A stretch of 64,000 bases of DNA from Coralloluteibacterium stylophorae (GCF_018122625.2 NZ_JAGQFT020000005.1:278651-342650); one strand, 5' to 3'. Counted from the first letter of the stretch, positions 7,766 through 17,189 are shown. Notes: a model not told the origin generated them from the letters alone. Translations and numbers: made by a program.

Positions 7766-8962
7766 TCAGGACCCGCCGGCGTCCTCGCGGGTGACGATGT
7801 CGGCGCCCTCGGTCAGGGTGCGGTGAACCGGGCAGCGCTCGGCGATCTCGACCAGCCGTGCGCGCTGCTCCGCGTCCAGAGCACCGGAGAGGACGATGTC
7901 GCGCTCGAAGCGCGAGCGTCCCCCCTCGCCACGGTGGTGCGCCACGGCGACGCGGGTCCGGCCCAGCGGCCAGCCCTTGCGCTCGGCGTACATGCGCAGG
8001 GTCATCGCGGTGCAGGCCGCCAGCGCCGAGGACAGCAGGCCGAACGGGTTCGGACCCGAGCCCAGGCCGCCGACGCCGGGCGGCTCGTCGGCGAGGAAAT
8101 GCGCGCCGGCGGTGTCGACCACGAGCTGGAAGCGACCGGCCCCGGTTTCCGCGACCTCGGCGCGCTCGGAGGCCTGCGCGTCGGCGCCGGCCGCCTCCGC
8201 CAGTTCCGGCAGGTAGCGGCCGGCCCACGCGGCGACCACGTCGGCGACGTAGCCCGCATCCTCCTGCACGGTCAACAGGTGGTCGGCGGTGTCGAGCGAG
8301 ACGAAGCTCTTGGGGTGGCGCGCGGCCTGGAAGATCGCCGCGGCGTTGTCGATCCCGACGGTGGCGTCGCGCGGCGAATGCAGCACCAGCAGGGCGCGGT
8401 CGAGCGCGGCGATGCGCGCGCCCTGGTCGTGCGTGCGCAGGTCCTCGATGAACTGCCTGCGCACGGTGAACGGCCGTCCGCCGAGATCCACGCGCGCCTC
8501 GCCGCGCTCCAGGATCTCCGGCACCTGGGCGCCGAACTGGCCGGTCACGTGCATCACGTCGAAGGGGGCGCCGATGACCGCCACCGCACGCACCGACGGC
8601 AGCGATCCGGCCGCGGCCAGCACCGCCGCGCCGCCCAGGCTGTGGCCGACCAGCAGCGCCGGCGCCATGTCGTGCTCGCGCATGTGCGCGACCGCCGCCT
8701 GCAGGTCGGCGACGTCGGCGCTGAAGCCGCCCGCTCCGAACTCGCCCTCGCTGCCGCCGAGGCCGGTGAAGTCGAAGCGCAGCACGCCGATGCCGCGCGC
8801 GGTCAGCGCCCGCGCCACGCGCGTCGCCGCCAGCGAGTTCTTGCTGCAGGTGAAGCAGTGCGCGAACACCGCCCAGGCGCGCGCCGGCAGGTCGGGGGTG
8901 TCGAGGCGGGCGGCGAGGCGCTGGCCGGCGGCGCCGGTGAAATCGAAGCTGCGGGTGGGCAT
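7766..8962 (-). CDS. Bifunctional alpha/beta hydrolase / OsmC-family protein
   Basis: A 398-residue fusion. Residues 1-255 form an alpha/beta hydrolase with the nucleophile elbow GHSLGG (Ser108) and a late His in TADHLL. Residues about 270-395 form an OsmC/Ohr-type domain with the two expected cysteines, in ALAACTAMTL and in RCPVHRTLTE. OsmC domains usually reduce organic hydroperoxides; the hydrolase half probably cleaves an ester, with substrate unknown. The fusion recurs in proteobacteria. It starts 5 bases after the pirin stop, so the two genes are likely co-transcribed, suggesting a joint oxidative-stress or detoxification role (inference). Confidence 0.88.
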   Translation of the reverse strand: MPTRSFDFTGAAGQRLAARLDTPDLPARAWAVFAHCFTCSKNSLAATRVARALTARGIGVLRFDFTGLGGSEGEFGAGGFSADVADLQAAVAHMREHDMAPALLVGHSLGGAAVLAAAGSLPSVRAVAVIGAPFDVMHVTGQFGAQVPEILERGEARVDLGGRPFTVRRQFIEDLRTHDQGARIAALDRALLVLHSPRDATVGIDNAAAIFQAARHPKSFVSLDTADHLLTVQEDAGYVADVVAAWAGRYLPELAEAAGADAQASERAEVAETGAGRFQLVVDTAGAHFLADEPPGVGGLGSGPNPFGLLSSALAACTAMTLRMYAERKGWPLGRTRVAVAHHRGEGGRSRFERDIVLSGALDAEQRARLVEIAERCPVHRTLTEGADIVTREDAGGS

Positions 8963-8967
8963 GCGGG

Positions 8968-9861
8968 TCAGGACATCGGGGTAGGCTCGGCGGCGGGTGC
9001 GCCGGGCAGCGGGATGAACTCGTCGTGGTCGAGCGGCGGCAGGCGGATGCGGCCGGCGCTCCAGTCTGCCTTGGCCTGCTCGATCCGCTCCTGCCGCGAC
9101 GAGACGAAGTTCCACCAGATCCAGCGCGGGCCCAGCGGCTCGCCGCCGAGCAGCATCAGCCGCGCCGGGCCGACCGCGCGCAGCAGCGGCCGCCCGCCGG
9201 ATGCGAAGACCAGCATCTGCCCCTGCCGGTAGCGCCGGCCGTCGACCTCCACCTCGCCCTTCGCCACGTAGGCCGCGCGCTCGGCATGCCCGTCGGGCAG
9301 CGCCAGGCGCGCGCCATCGGCGAGCTCGGCGTGCAGGTAGAACAGCGGCGAATGCGTTCGCGCCGGGCTGCTCAGGCCGAAGGCGCTGCCGGCGATCAGG
9401 CGGCCGTCGACGCCGTCCTCGGAAAAACGCGGCAGCGAGCCGGCGGCGTAGTGGTCGAAGGCCGGCGCGTCCTCCTCGTGCGCCTCCGGCAGGGCGACCC
9501 AGGCCTGGATGCCGTCCATGAACCCGCCGCCCTCGCGCAGCCCGTCGAAACGCTCGGAATGGCTGATGCCGGCTCCGGCGGTCATCCAGTTCAGCGCGCC
9601 GGGCGTGATCACCTGTTCGACGCCGAGGCTGTCGCGATGGGTCATCTCGCCGTCGAACAGGTAGGTCACCGTCGACAGGCCGATGTGCGGATGCGGACGC
9701 ACGTCGGTCGCCCGCGGGATCCCGGGCGGCATGTCCACCGGCCCCATGCGGTCGAAGAAGATGAAGGGCCCGACCATGCGCCGGCTGCGGAAGGGCAGCA
9801 CGCGGCCGACCTCGAAGCCGCCCAGGTCGTGGCAGCGGGTGTCGATCACCATCTCGAGCAT
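8968..9861 (-). CDS. Pirin family protein
   Basis: A 297-residue cupin-fold protein. The N-terminal cupin shows RPHPHIGLSTVTYLFDGEMTHRDS, which contributes the metal-binding His residues (HPH and the later His), and FIFFDRMGP upstream, both standard for pirins. Bacterial pirins such as YhhW can oxidise quercetin; others are redox sensors. The ATG at 9861 is preferred because the extra upstream residues read as non-coding. It is directly upstream of the hydrolase-OsmC gene. Confidence 0.9.
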   Translation of the reverse strand: MLEMVIDTRCHDLGGFEVGRVLPFRSRRMVGPFIFFDRMGPVDMPPGIPRATDVRPHPHIGLSTVTYLFDGEMTHRDSLGVEQVITPGALNWMTAGAGISHSERFDGLREGGGFMDGIQAWVALPEAHEEDAPAFDHYAAGSLPRFSEDGVDGRLIAGSAFGLSSPARTHSPLFYLHAELADGARLALPDGHAERAAYVAKGEVEVDGRRYRQGQMLVFASGGRPLLRAVGPARLMLLGGEPLGPRWIWWNFVSSRQERIEQAKADWSAGRIRLPPLDHDEFIPLPGAPAAEPTPMS

Positions 9862-9962
9862 GGTTGGACTCCTGGGGACGGGTGCGGCCGCAAAGCATGC
9901 CGCCCGCACGTGGCCGCCGTCTTGCACGCGGCTGCGCCGGGCCGGTCGCGCGAGGTCAGGAC

Positions 9963-11339
9963 TCAGTAGCCGCCGAAGCTGCCGGCGGCCCCGGGGAACA
10001 CCACCGGGCTCTCGCTGCCGTCGCGGGCGACCGCCGAGACGCCGAAGAAATAGTTGTCGATGATGACGTTCTCCAGGGTGTGCCCGGTCACGTCGCCGAC
10101 GAACACGCTGTGCGTCCACTGCGGCTCGGTGGTGAGGCGCCAGTGGACGCGGTAGCCGGCCAGGTCCGGCGCCTGCGCGGCCGGCGCTCGCGTCCAGCGC
10201 AGGGTGGTGTCGGCGGTGACCGCGCCCTCGATCGCGACGTCGGCCGGCGGCGGCGGCGCCGCGGCCATGCCCGCCAGGCTCACCGCGTTGAGCGCGGTCA
10301 GCTTCGCCGCGTAGGGAAAGTCCATGCCCGCGACGGTGTCGCCGTAGACGACGCCGTGCTCGGTGCGCAGGTCCTGGTGCTGGCGGTCGTAGTGCTCGTT
10401 GGTCTCCATCACCCGCACCGCCGGGAAACCGGCCTCGTTGAACGGGCGGTGGTGGCCGCCGCGGCCGAAGCGGTCGAGGCGGTAGACCATCATCACGTCG
10501 AGATTGGGCACGTACGCGTCGGCCATGCGGTCGATGTAGCGCGCTAGGTTGCGCGAGGGCGAATCGACCTCGCCGCCGGTGAAGCGCCGCGCGCGTGCCT
10601 CGGCCTCGGTCTCGACCACGCGCGTGCCTTCCGAGAACACGCGCGCGGTGGTGTTGTCGACGATGCCGGTGATGCCGGCGCTGTTGCCGATCATGTCGTT
10701 GTTGAGCACCGCCTCGACGCGCCAGCCTCCCGCCTTCGCGTGGTCGGCGAGGATGCGGCCGCCGAACAGGCCCTGCTCCTCGCCGGAGAGCGCGGCGTAG
10801 ACGATGGTGCCGGCGAAGCGGTGCTTCGACAGCAGGCGCGCGGCTTCGAGCGTGCCGGCCACGCCGGAGGCGTCGTCGTTGGCGCCGGGCGCATCGTCGA
10901 TGGCGTTCATGACGTCGCTGACGCGCGAATCGATGTCGCCGCTCATCAGCACCACGCGGTCGGGATCGCTGCTGCCACGCTGGATGGCGACCACGTTCAC
11001 CACCTCGACCGGCCTCGGCACGCGCGTCTCGCCGGAGACGGTGTCGCCGACGTCGACCACCTCGAGGCAGCCGCCGCAGGCGGCGGAGATGCGCTCAAAC
11101 TCGGCGTGGATCCAGCGCCGCGCGGCGCCGATGCCGCGCGTGTCGGATCCGGTCTCCGACAGCGTGTGCCGGGTGCCGAAGCCGACGAGCGTGCGCACGT
11201 CGGCCTCGATTCGTGCGGCCGAGGGCGCGGTGCCGAGTTCGGTCAGCAGCGGCTGCCGCGACGGCGGTTCCGCGGGCGGCGCGGCGAGCGCGGTGCAGGG
11301 CAGGACGGCGAGGAACAGGAGGAAGGGACGACGATGCAT
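9963..11339 (-). CDS. M28-family zinc metallopeptidase (exported)
   Basis: A 458-residue protein with a signal peptide (MHRRPFLLFLAVLPCTALAA). The peptidase domain has the bridging Asp in PGANDDASG, the catalytic Glu pair in SGEEQGLFG, the Asp ligand in LNNDMIG and a late His in METNEHYD. The first zinc-ligand motif, normally H-x-D, reads SGDIDS here (Asp135-Ile-Asp137), so the usual His is an Asp. The C-terminal about 90 residues resemble a fibronectin-like or beta-sandwich add-on (LRWTRAP...YRVHWR). By family it would be a periplasmic or secreted aminopeptidase; the ligand change leaves activity uncertain. It is divergent from the YcaC-like gene. Confidence 0.85.
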   Translation of the reverse strand: MHRRPFLLFLAVLPCTALAAPPAEPPSRQPLLTELGTAPSAARIEADVRTLVGFGTRHTLSETGSDTRGIGAARRWIHAEFERISAACGGCLEVVDVGDTVSGETRVPRPVEVVNVVAIQRGSSDPDRVVLMSGDIDSRVSDVMNAIDDAPGANDDASGVAGTLEAARLLSKHRFAGTIVYAALSGEEQGLFGGRILADHAKAGGWRVEAVLNNDMIGNSAGITGIVDNTTARVFSEGTRVVETEAEARARRFTGGEVDSPSRNLARYIDRMADAYVPNLDVMMVYRLDRFGRGGHHRPFNEAGFPAVRVMETNEHYDRQHQDLRTEHGVVYGDTVAGMDFPYAAKLTALNAVSLAGMAAAPPPPADVAIEGAVTADTTLRWTRAPAAQAPDLAGYRVHWRLTTEPQWTHSVFVGDVTGHTLENVIIDNYFFGVSAVARDGSESPVVFPGAAGSFGGY

Positions 11340-11489
11340 GGAAGCCTCTGGCTGCGGAACGTGACGCGGTCGTCGAGCCTAGCGCGGCCCGCTGGCCGTC
11401 GCAGCGTCCGACAGCACGCGCATGCAAGCGTGGCGTACCGGTGCCGGCGAGCATGCGCCCGACCCGAACTGCGTACGAGGACCGCCGCC

Positions 11490-12140
11490 ATGTCCACGCT
11501 TGAGATGCTCGCCCCCGACAACTGCGCCATCGCCCTGATCGACTACCAGCCGGCGATGTACCAGGGCGTGCAGTCGCACGACCGCCTCGGCATCTTCAAC
11601 AACGTGCAGGTGCTGGCCAAGGCGGCGAAGCTGTTCGGCATCCCGACGGTGATCTCCACGGTCGCCGCGGAGAGCTTCTCCGGTCCTTTCATGCCGGAGG
11701 TCACCGAGCTGTTTCCCGGCCACGACATCATCGACCGCACCTCGATGAATGCCTGGCTGGATCCGCACTTCCGCGCCGCCGTGCACGCGACCGGACGCAG
11801 GAAGATCCTCGTCGCCGGACTCTGGACCGAGGCCTGCGTCCTGTTCCCCACGCTCGACATGCTGTGCGAGGGCTTCGAGATCTACGTGCCGGCCGATGCC
11901 TGCGGCGACATCTCGCCGGAGGCGCACGAGCGCGCGATGGACCGCCTGACCCAGGCCGGCGCGGTGCCGATCACCGCGCTGCAGTGGGTGTTCGAGCTGC
12001 AGCAGGACTGGGCGCGCAGCGCGACCTACGACGGGGTGATGGAGATCATCAAGGCGCACTCGCCCTACGGCATCCAGATCCGCTTCTCGAAATGGGCGCT
12101 GGGCGAGCACGCGTCCGAGGCGGGCGCGGCCGCGGCCTGA
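11490..12140 (+). CDS. YcaC-like isochorismatase-fold hydrolase
   Basis: A 216-residue cysteine hydrolase. The first catalytic Asp is in IALIDYQPAM and the nucleophile Cys in AGLWTEACVLF, preceded by the cis-peptide region, matching the YcaC group of the isochorismatase-like superfamily. Substrates of this group are not established. The ATG at 11490 is chosen from the family's usual N-terminus. It is followed after 40 bases by a XapX gene and then an outer-membrane porin gene, a set that recurs in related genomes as I recall. Confidence 0.87.
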   Translation: MSTLEMLAPDNCAIALIDYQPAMYQGVQSHDRLGIFNNVQVLAKAAKLFGIPTVISTVAAESFSGPFMPEVTELFPGHDIIDRTSMNAWLDPHFRAAVHATGRRKILVAGLWTEACVLFPTLDMLCEGFEIYVPADACGDISPEAHERAMDRLTQAGAVPITALQWVFELQQDWARSATYDGVMEIIKAHSPYGIQIRFSKWALGEHASEAGAAAA

Positions 12141-12180
12141 GGTCGCGAACGCGCCTTCGCCACGCGGCCGGGAGGTGCGC

Positions 12181-12495
12181 ATGAAGCCCTACCTCACCGC
12201 CCTCGCCGTCGGCGCCCTGGTCGGCGTCATCTACGGCCTGCTCAACGTGCGCTCGCCGGCGCCGCCGACGATCGCCCTGGTCGGCCTGCTCGGCATCCTG
12301 CTCGGCGAACAGGTGGTGCCGCTGGCCCGGCGCGCGCTGCACGGCGGGCCGGTCGTCGCCTGGCTGCGCGGCGGCTGCGCCCGCCACGTGCTGGGACGGC
12401 TGCCGGGCACCGGCGACGGCCTCGACGCCTGCGCCGGTGCCGACGCCCGGCGAGGTGCCGACGCCACCGCGGAGCCGCCGCGCGACGGGTCCTGA
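12181..12495 (+). CDS. XapX domain membrane protein
   Basis: A 104-residue protein. The first about 50 residues are the XapX domain (DUF1427): two hydrophobic helices with GVIYGLLNVRSPAPPTIALV and the end LLGEQVVP. The C-terminal half is Gly/Ala-rich and not conserved. The ATG at 12181 has a GGGAGG ribosome-binding site at suitable spacing; a GTG six bases earlier overlaps that site and is rejected. XapX proteins are small inner-membrane proteins of unknown function often found beside YcaC-type hydrolases, as here. Confidence 0.85.
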   Translation: MKPYLTALAVGALVGVIYGLLNVRSPAPPTIALVGLLGILLGEQVVPLARRALHGGPVVAWLRGGCARHVLGRLPGTGDGLDACAGADARRGADATAEPPRDGS

Positions 12496-12498
12496 GCC

Positions 12499-13875
12499 AT
12501 GGTCGGCGCCTGGCTGTTCGCGGCGCTGGCGGGCGCGTCGCTGGAGCCCTCGGCGCCGCCGACGGTCACCACCACGCGCTACGAGGAGGACTGGTCGGCG
12601 CTGCGCGATCCCGCCCACCGCAGCGGCCGTTTCACCGACGCCTTCCGCTTCGTGCCGCTCGACGGGCGCGGCGCCGTCTGGCTCAGCACCGGGCTGGAGC
12701 TGCGCCTGCGCGAGGAGGCCTTCGCCGACAACCTGTGGGGCGCGACGCCGGCGCCGGACGACGCCTACCTGTGGCTGCGCGCGCTGCCGCACGCGGGCGT
12801 CGAGGCCGGACCGCTGCGCGGTTTCGTGCAGCTCGTCGCGGCGGCCTCGGACGGCGTGGCGCCGGCGCCGGGGCCGGTCGACGAGACCGGGCTGGACCTG
12901 ATGCAGGGCTTCGTCGAGGCGCGGTTCGGGGCGCCCGGACGTCCCGGCCTCGACCTGCGCGCGGGGCGCGCCCTGGTCGCACTCGGCAGCGAGCGCCTGG
13001 TCGGCACGCGCTACGGCACCAACGTGCCGCTGGCCTTCGACGGCCTGCGCGCGATCGCGCGCCGCGGCGACGACCGCATCGATGTCTTCCACCTGCGCCC
13101 GGTCGAGGCCGGGCGCGGCGGGTTCGACGACCGCGCCTCCGACGCGCGTGCGCTGTGGGGCATCCATGCGACCCGGGCCGACACCGCCGCGCGCGCCAGC
13201 GGCATCGATCTCTACTGGCTCGGCTACCGCAACGACCGCGCACGCTACGCGCAGGGCAGCGGGCGCGAACGTCGCGACACCTTCGGCGCGCGCGTGTTCG
13301 GCGGCGCCGGCGACTGGCGCTGGAACGTGGAGGCGATGCTGCAGGGCGGCCGCTTCGACGGCGCGCCGATCCGGGCGTGGTCGCTGGCCACCGAGGTCGC
13401 GCGTGGGTTCCCCGAGGTGGCGCTGGCGCCGGTGGCGACGCTGCGGGTCAATGCCGCCAGCGGCGACCGCGACGCCGGCGATCCGCGGCTGCAGACCTTC
13501 AACGCGCTGTTCCCCAAGGGCAAGTACTTCGGCGAGCTGTCGCCGCTGGGGCCCTACAACATCGTCAACCTGCATCCCGCGCTGGAGCTCCGCCCGCGGC
13601 CGGACCTGGGCGTGGGCATCGCCGCGGTCGTGTACTGGCGGCAGAGCCGTGGCGACGGCATCTACGACCTGCCCGGGCAGCCGCTGCGCGCGCCGGGCGA
13701 CAGTCGCGCCCGCCACGTCGGCAGCCAGCTCGAGGCGAGTCTGGGCTGGCAGGCGACGCCGGAACTGGAACTCTCGGGCTCGCTCTCCGTCTTCCGCGCC
13801 GGCGCCTTCCTGCGCGAGACCGGGCCGGCGCGGACGATCCGCATGCTCGCGCTGGAGGCGAACTTCCGTTTCTGA
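12499..13875 (+). CDS. Alginate-export-type outer membrane beta-barrel protein
   Basis: A 458-residue protein. It begins with a short hydrophobic export signal (VGAWLFAALAGASLEP), then alternating aromatic/polar strands throughout, ending in Phe (EANFRF), as outer-membrane barrels do. The segment TFNALFPKGKYFGELSPLGPYN is characteristic of the alginate-export (AlgE-like) family. No alginate synthesis genes are nearby, so the cargo is unknown; passage of the hydrolase's substrate or product is one guess. It starts 3 bases after the XapX stop and so belongs to the same unit. Confidence 0.82.
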   Translation: MVGAWLFAALAGASLEPSAPPTVTTTRYEEDWSALRDPAHRSGRFTDAFRFVPLDGRGAVWLSTGLELRLREEAFADNLWGATPAPDDAYLWLRALPHAGVEAGPLRGFVQLVAAASDGVAPAPGPVDETGLDLMQGFVEARFGAPGRPGLDLRAGRALVALGSERLVGTRYGTNVPLAFDGLRAIARRGDDRIDVFHLRPVEAGRGGFDDRASDARALWGIHATRADTAARASGIDLYWLGYRNDRARYAQGSGRERRDTFGARVFGGAGDWRWNVEAMLQGGRFDGAPIRAWSLATEVARGFPEVALAPVATLRVNAASGDRDAGDPRLQTFNALFPKGKYFGELSPLGPYNIVNLHPALELRPRPDLGVGIAAVVYWRQSRGDGIYDLPGQPLRAPGDSRARHVGSQLEASLGWQATPELELSGSLSVFRAGAFLRETGPARTIRMLALEANFRF

Positions 13876-13890
13876 AGCCGTCGGCGCCGG

Positions 13891-14607
13891 CTATGCGGCC
13901 AGGCTGCGGCAGCCGAGCGCGGCGAGCACGCCATGCACCGCCGGCGCGTGCATCAGCCACGGCCCGGCCAGGGTCAGCACGCCGGCGCCGAGCACCACGC
14001 CGCCGGCCGCCGTGCGCCAGCCGCTGCGCTGCAGGCGCTGGCCGAGGCGCGCGCCGCTCCAGGTCAGCGGCAGCATCACCGGCAGCGTGCCGAGGCCGAA
14101 GGCCGTCATCGTCAGCGCGCCGTGGCCGGCGTCCGCCTGCAGCCAGGCCGCGGCGAGCAGGGTGCTGCTGAGCCCGCAGGGCATCCAGCCCCACAGCAGG
14201 CCGAGCACGAGCCGCCTGGCGGCGGTGTCGGCCGGCAGCAGCGGGCGTTGCAGGGGTCGCAGCCAGCGCCACAGGCGCTGGCCGGGCGTCGCCAGCGCGG
14301 CCAGCCGACCGCGCCGGTCGAGCAGGCGCAGTGCCGCGACCACCAGCACCAGACCGACCGCCGTGCGCAGCACGAGTCCCAACTGCGGCGAGGCGAGGTC
14401 GACCAGGCCGCGCCCGATGCCGCCGACGAGCGCGCCCGCCGCGGCATAGCCCAGCACGCGGCCGAGGTTGGGCTGCAGCGCCTGCAGCCAGCCGCCGCGC
14501 TGGCGGATCGAGATCGCCGTGGCGATGCCGCCGCACATGGCGGCGCAGTGCGCGCTGCCGAGGAGCCCGCTCAGGAACGCCGCGCCGACGACGAGCCAGT
14601 CGATCAT
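13891..14607 (-). CDS. SafE/TauE-like membrane protein of the cbb3 oxidase cluster
   Basis: A 238-residue membrane protein with about six hydrophobic helices. The start GLLGSAHCAAMCGG and the mid-protein WGWMPCGLSS are hallmarks of the 'sulfite exporter TauE/SafE (UreH-like)' family found at the end of cco clusters. The paired cysteines near the membrane suggest metal (copper) handling during oxidase assembly; this is inference. Its ATG overlaps the ccoS stop by four bases, so it is the last gene of the cco operon. It ends 15 bases from the convergent porin gene. Confidence 0.85.
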   Translation of the reverse strand: MIDWLVVGAAFLSGLLGSAHCAAMCGGIATAISIRQRGGWLQALQPNLGRVLGYAAAGALVGGIGRGLVDLASPQLGLVLRTAVGLVLVVAALRLLDRRGRLAALATPGQRLWRWLRPLQRPLLPADTAARRLVLGLLWGWMPCGLSSTLLAAAWLQADAGHGALTMTAFGLGTLPVMLPLTWSGARLGQRLQRSGWRTAAGGVVLGAGVLTLAGPWLMHAPAVHGVLAALGCRSLAA

Positions 14608-14771
14608 CGGCCGCGGGACCCGCCGCGCTCCTGCGGGTCGTCGGCGAGGATGTCCAGCGCCGGGGTGTCGAGGTCGTCGAACTGGCCGCGCCGGACCGCC
14701 CAGACGAAGGCGCCGATCGCCATGCCGAGCAGGGCCAGGCTCAGTGGGATGAGCAGCAGCAGGCTGTTCAT
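14604..14771 (-). CDS. ccoS: cbb3-type cytochrome oxidase assembly protein CcoS
   Basis: A 55-residue protein: one N-terminal membrane helix (MNSLLLLIPLSLALLGMAIG) followed by FVWAVRRGQFDDLDTPA, the CcoS signature. CcoS is needed to complete assembly of the cbb3 oxidase. Both ends are four-base ATGA overlaps, with ccoI upstream and the SafE-like gene downstream. Confidence 0.93.
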   Translation of the reverse strand: MNSLLLLIPLSLALLGMAIGAFVWAVRRGQFDDLDTPALDILADDPQERGGSRGR

Positions 14772-17185
14772 GGACGCACTCCCCGCGCCAGGCGCAGCGC
14801 GTTCGCGGTCACGGTGAGCGACGACAGCGCCATGCCCAGCGCGGCGAGCCAGGGCGTGACCAGGCCGGCCGCGGCCAGCGGCAGGGCGAGCAGGTTGTAG
14901 GCGATCGCCCAGGCGAGGTTCTGGCGCACCACGCGGCGCAGCCGTCGCGCCAGCGCGACGGCCTGCGGGATCCGGTGCAGCGCGCCGGTCAGCACCAGGT
15001 CGGCGCTGCGGTGGGCGAGCGCGGCGCCGTCGCCGATGGCGATGGCCACGTCGGCGCCGGCCAGCACCGGCGCGTCGTTGATGCCGTCGCCGACCATCGC
15101 CACCACCCGGCCCTCGGCCTGCAGCGCGCGCAGGTAGGCGAGCTTGTCCTCCGGCGTCTGCCGGCTGCGCACCGCGTCGATGCCCAGGGTGGCGGCGAGT
15201 GCCGTGACCCGGTCCGCCGCGTCGCCGCTGGCCACGTGCAGGGCCAGGCCCTGCGCGCGCAGGGCGGCGACGGTGGCCTCTGCATCGCCGCGCGCGGTCT
15301 CGCCGATCTCGAAGCGGGCGACGGCGCGACGGCCGTCGCCCAGCCACAGCCCGCCGTCGTCGATGCCACCGCTGGCGAAGGGCGCGTGGCCGAGGCGCCA
15401 GCAGGCACCATCGACCCGGCCCTCGATGCCGGCGCCGGGCACGGCCACCGCCGCCTCGGCACGCGGCGCCTCCGCCATGCCGGCGAACGCGGCCGCGAGC
15501 GGATGCCGGCTGTCGCGCTCCAGCGCCGCCGCGAGCGCCAGCGCGCGGGCCGGATCGAAGCCGTCGAACACCCGCGTCTCGCGCAGCGCCGGCCGGCGCT
15601 CGCCCAGCGTGCCGGTCTTGTCGAGCACCACGTCGGTCACCCGCGCGAGGCGGTCGAGCGCGTCGGCGCCCAGCGCCAGCAGGCCCATCCGCGCCAGGGC
15701 GCCGTGGGCGCAGGCCAGCGCCGCCGGCACCGCCAGGGACAGCGCGCAGGGACAGCTCACCACCAGCAGCGCCAGGGTCACCTCGAACGCGCGCGCCGGG
15801 TCGTGCACGCGCCAGGCCGCGAACACCAGCACCGCGATCACCAGCAGCACGGCGACGAAGCGCGAGGCGACGCGGTCGGCCAGGCGTGCGATCGCGGGCC
15901 GGTGCGCCTGCGCCTGCTCGACCAGGCGCGCGAGCTGGGAGACGCGGGTGGCGGCGCCGACCGCGCCCACGCGCAGCCGCAGCGGCCGCTCGCGGCAGAC
16001 GCTGCCGGCGTAGAGCCGCATGCCGGCGGCCTTGGCCACCGGACGCGACTCGCCGGTCAGCAGCGCCTCCTCCACCGAGGCCGCGGGATCCAGCAGGATG
16101 CCGTCGGCCGGCACCGGCTCGCCGGCCGCGACGCAGGCCACGTCGCCGACCGCCAGTGCCGCGACCGGCACGGTCTCGCGCGTGCCGTCGTCGCGCTCGC
16201 GCGCGGCGAAGGCGGGCCGCGCGTGCGCCAGCGCGTCGACCTGCGCGCTCGCCAGCCGCCGCGCGCGCTGCTCGAGCTGGCGCGCGGCCAGCAGCAGGAA
16301 CACGAACATCACCGCCGCGTCGTACCAGACGTGCGCGCCGCCACGCACCGTCTCCGCCACGCTGGCGGCCCAGGCCAGCAGGGTGGAGCCGGCGACCAGC
16401 ACGTCCATCCCCAGGCGGCGGTGGCGCAGCTGCCGCCATGCGCCGGCGAGGAAGGGCCAGCCGGCGAAGAACACCACCGGCGTCGAGACCAGGAAGGTGA
16501 TCCAGCGCAGCGCGTCGCGGGTCGGCAGCGGCATGCTGCCGGTGGTGTCCAGATACAGCGCCTCGGCGAACATCATCGCCTGCATCGCGCCGAGCCCGGC
16601 GACGCCCAGCCGCAGCAGCGCATGGTTGCGCTCGCGGCGCAGCGCGCGCTCGCGCGCCGCGCCGGTGGCCAGGAACGGCCGGTAACCGAGCGCCACCAGC
16701 CGCGCCAGCGGACGCGACAGCGGCGTGCGTGCCGGGTCCCAGGTGAGGTGGATGCGCCCGGTCACCGCGTTGGCGCCGGCCTCGAGCACGCCCGGTTCGC
16801 GGCTCAGCACGCGGTCGACCAGCCAGGCGCAGGCGGCGCAGCGCATGCCGTCGGCGAGCAGGGTGATCTCGCGGCCGCCGGGCACCGCGCGCGCGTGCTC
16901 GGCGAGGACATCCTCGCGGTCCCAGGCGCCGAGATCGATGGCGTCCTGCGCCACGCGGCTGCCCCAGTCGCTGCGCAGGCGGTAGTAGTCGGCCAGCCCG
17001 GCGTCGCCGATCCATTGCGCCGCGGCCGCGCAGCCTTCGCAGCAGAAGGCGTGGCTGGCGCCGTCGACGTGGCGCTCGAGCGCATGCGCGGGCAGGCGCT
17101 CGCCGCAGTGATGGCAGGCATCGGCCGGCGCGGCCGCGACGGCGTCGGCCGGGCGAGCGGCGAGCGTGGAGCTGGCGGCGGCCAC
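14768..17185 (-). CDS. ccoI: Copper-transporting P1B-type ATPase CcoI
   Basis: An 805-residue heavy-metal P-type ATPase. The N-terminus carries CHHCGE and FCCEGC cysteine motifs, then an HMA domain with GMRCAACAW. Membrane helices include the ion-binding VVSCPCALSL. The phosphorylation loop is DKTGTLG and the hinge GDGINDAPVLA. In cco clusters this enzyme (CcoI/FixI) delivers copper for the CuB centre of CcoN. It lies 4 bases after ccoH and overlaps ccoS. Confidence 0.94.
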   Translation of the reverse strand: MAAASSTLAARPADAVAAAPADACHHCGERLPAHALERHVDGASHAFCCEGCAAAAQWIGDAGLADYYRLRSDWGSRVAQDAIDLGAWDREDVLAEHARAVPGGREITLLADGMRCAACAWLVDRVLSREPGVLEAGANAVTGRIHLTWDPARTPLSRPLARLVALGYRPFLATGAARERALRRERNHALLRLGVAGLGAMQAMMFAEALYLDTTGSMPLPTRDALRWITFLVSTPVVFFAGWPFLAGAWRQLRHRRLGMDVLVAGSTLLAWAASVAETVRGGAHVWYDAAVMFVFLLLAARQLEQRARRLASAQVDALAHARPAFAARERDDGTRETVPVAALAVGDVACVAAGEPVPADGILLDPAASVEEALLTGESRPVAKAAGMRLYAGSVCRERPLRLRVGAVGAATRVSQLARLVEQAQAHRPAIARLADRVASRFVAVLLVIAVLVFAAWRVHDPARAFEVTLALLVVSCPCALSLAVPAALACAHGALARMGLLALGADALDRLARVTDVVLDKTGTLGERRPALRETRVFDGFDPARALALAAALERDSRHPLAAAFAGMAEAPRAEAAVAVPGAGIEGRVDGACWRLGHAPFASGGIDDGGLWLGDGRRAVARFEIGETARGDAEATVAALRAQGLALHVASGDAADRVTALAATLGIDAVRSRQTPEDKLAYLRALQAEGRVVAMVGDGINDAPVLAGADVAIAIGDGAALAHRSADLVLTGALHRIPQAVALARRLRRVVRQNLAWAIAYNLLALPLAAAGLVTPWLAALGMALSSLTVTANALRLARGVRP

Positions 17186-17189
17186 GGCC

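Noticed and set aside
12499..13875. An alginate biosynthesis locus
   Set aside because: Only the export-type porin is present; no polymerase, epimerase or acetylase genes are near.
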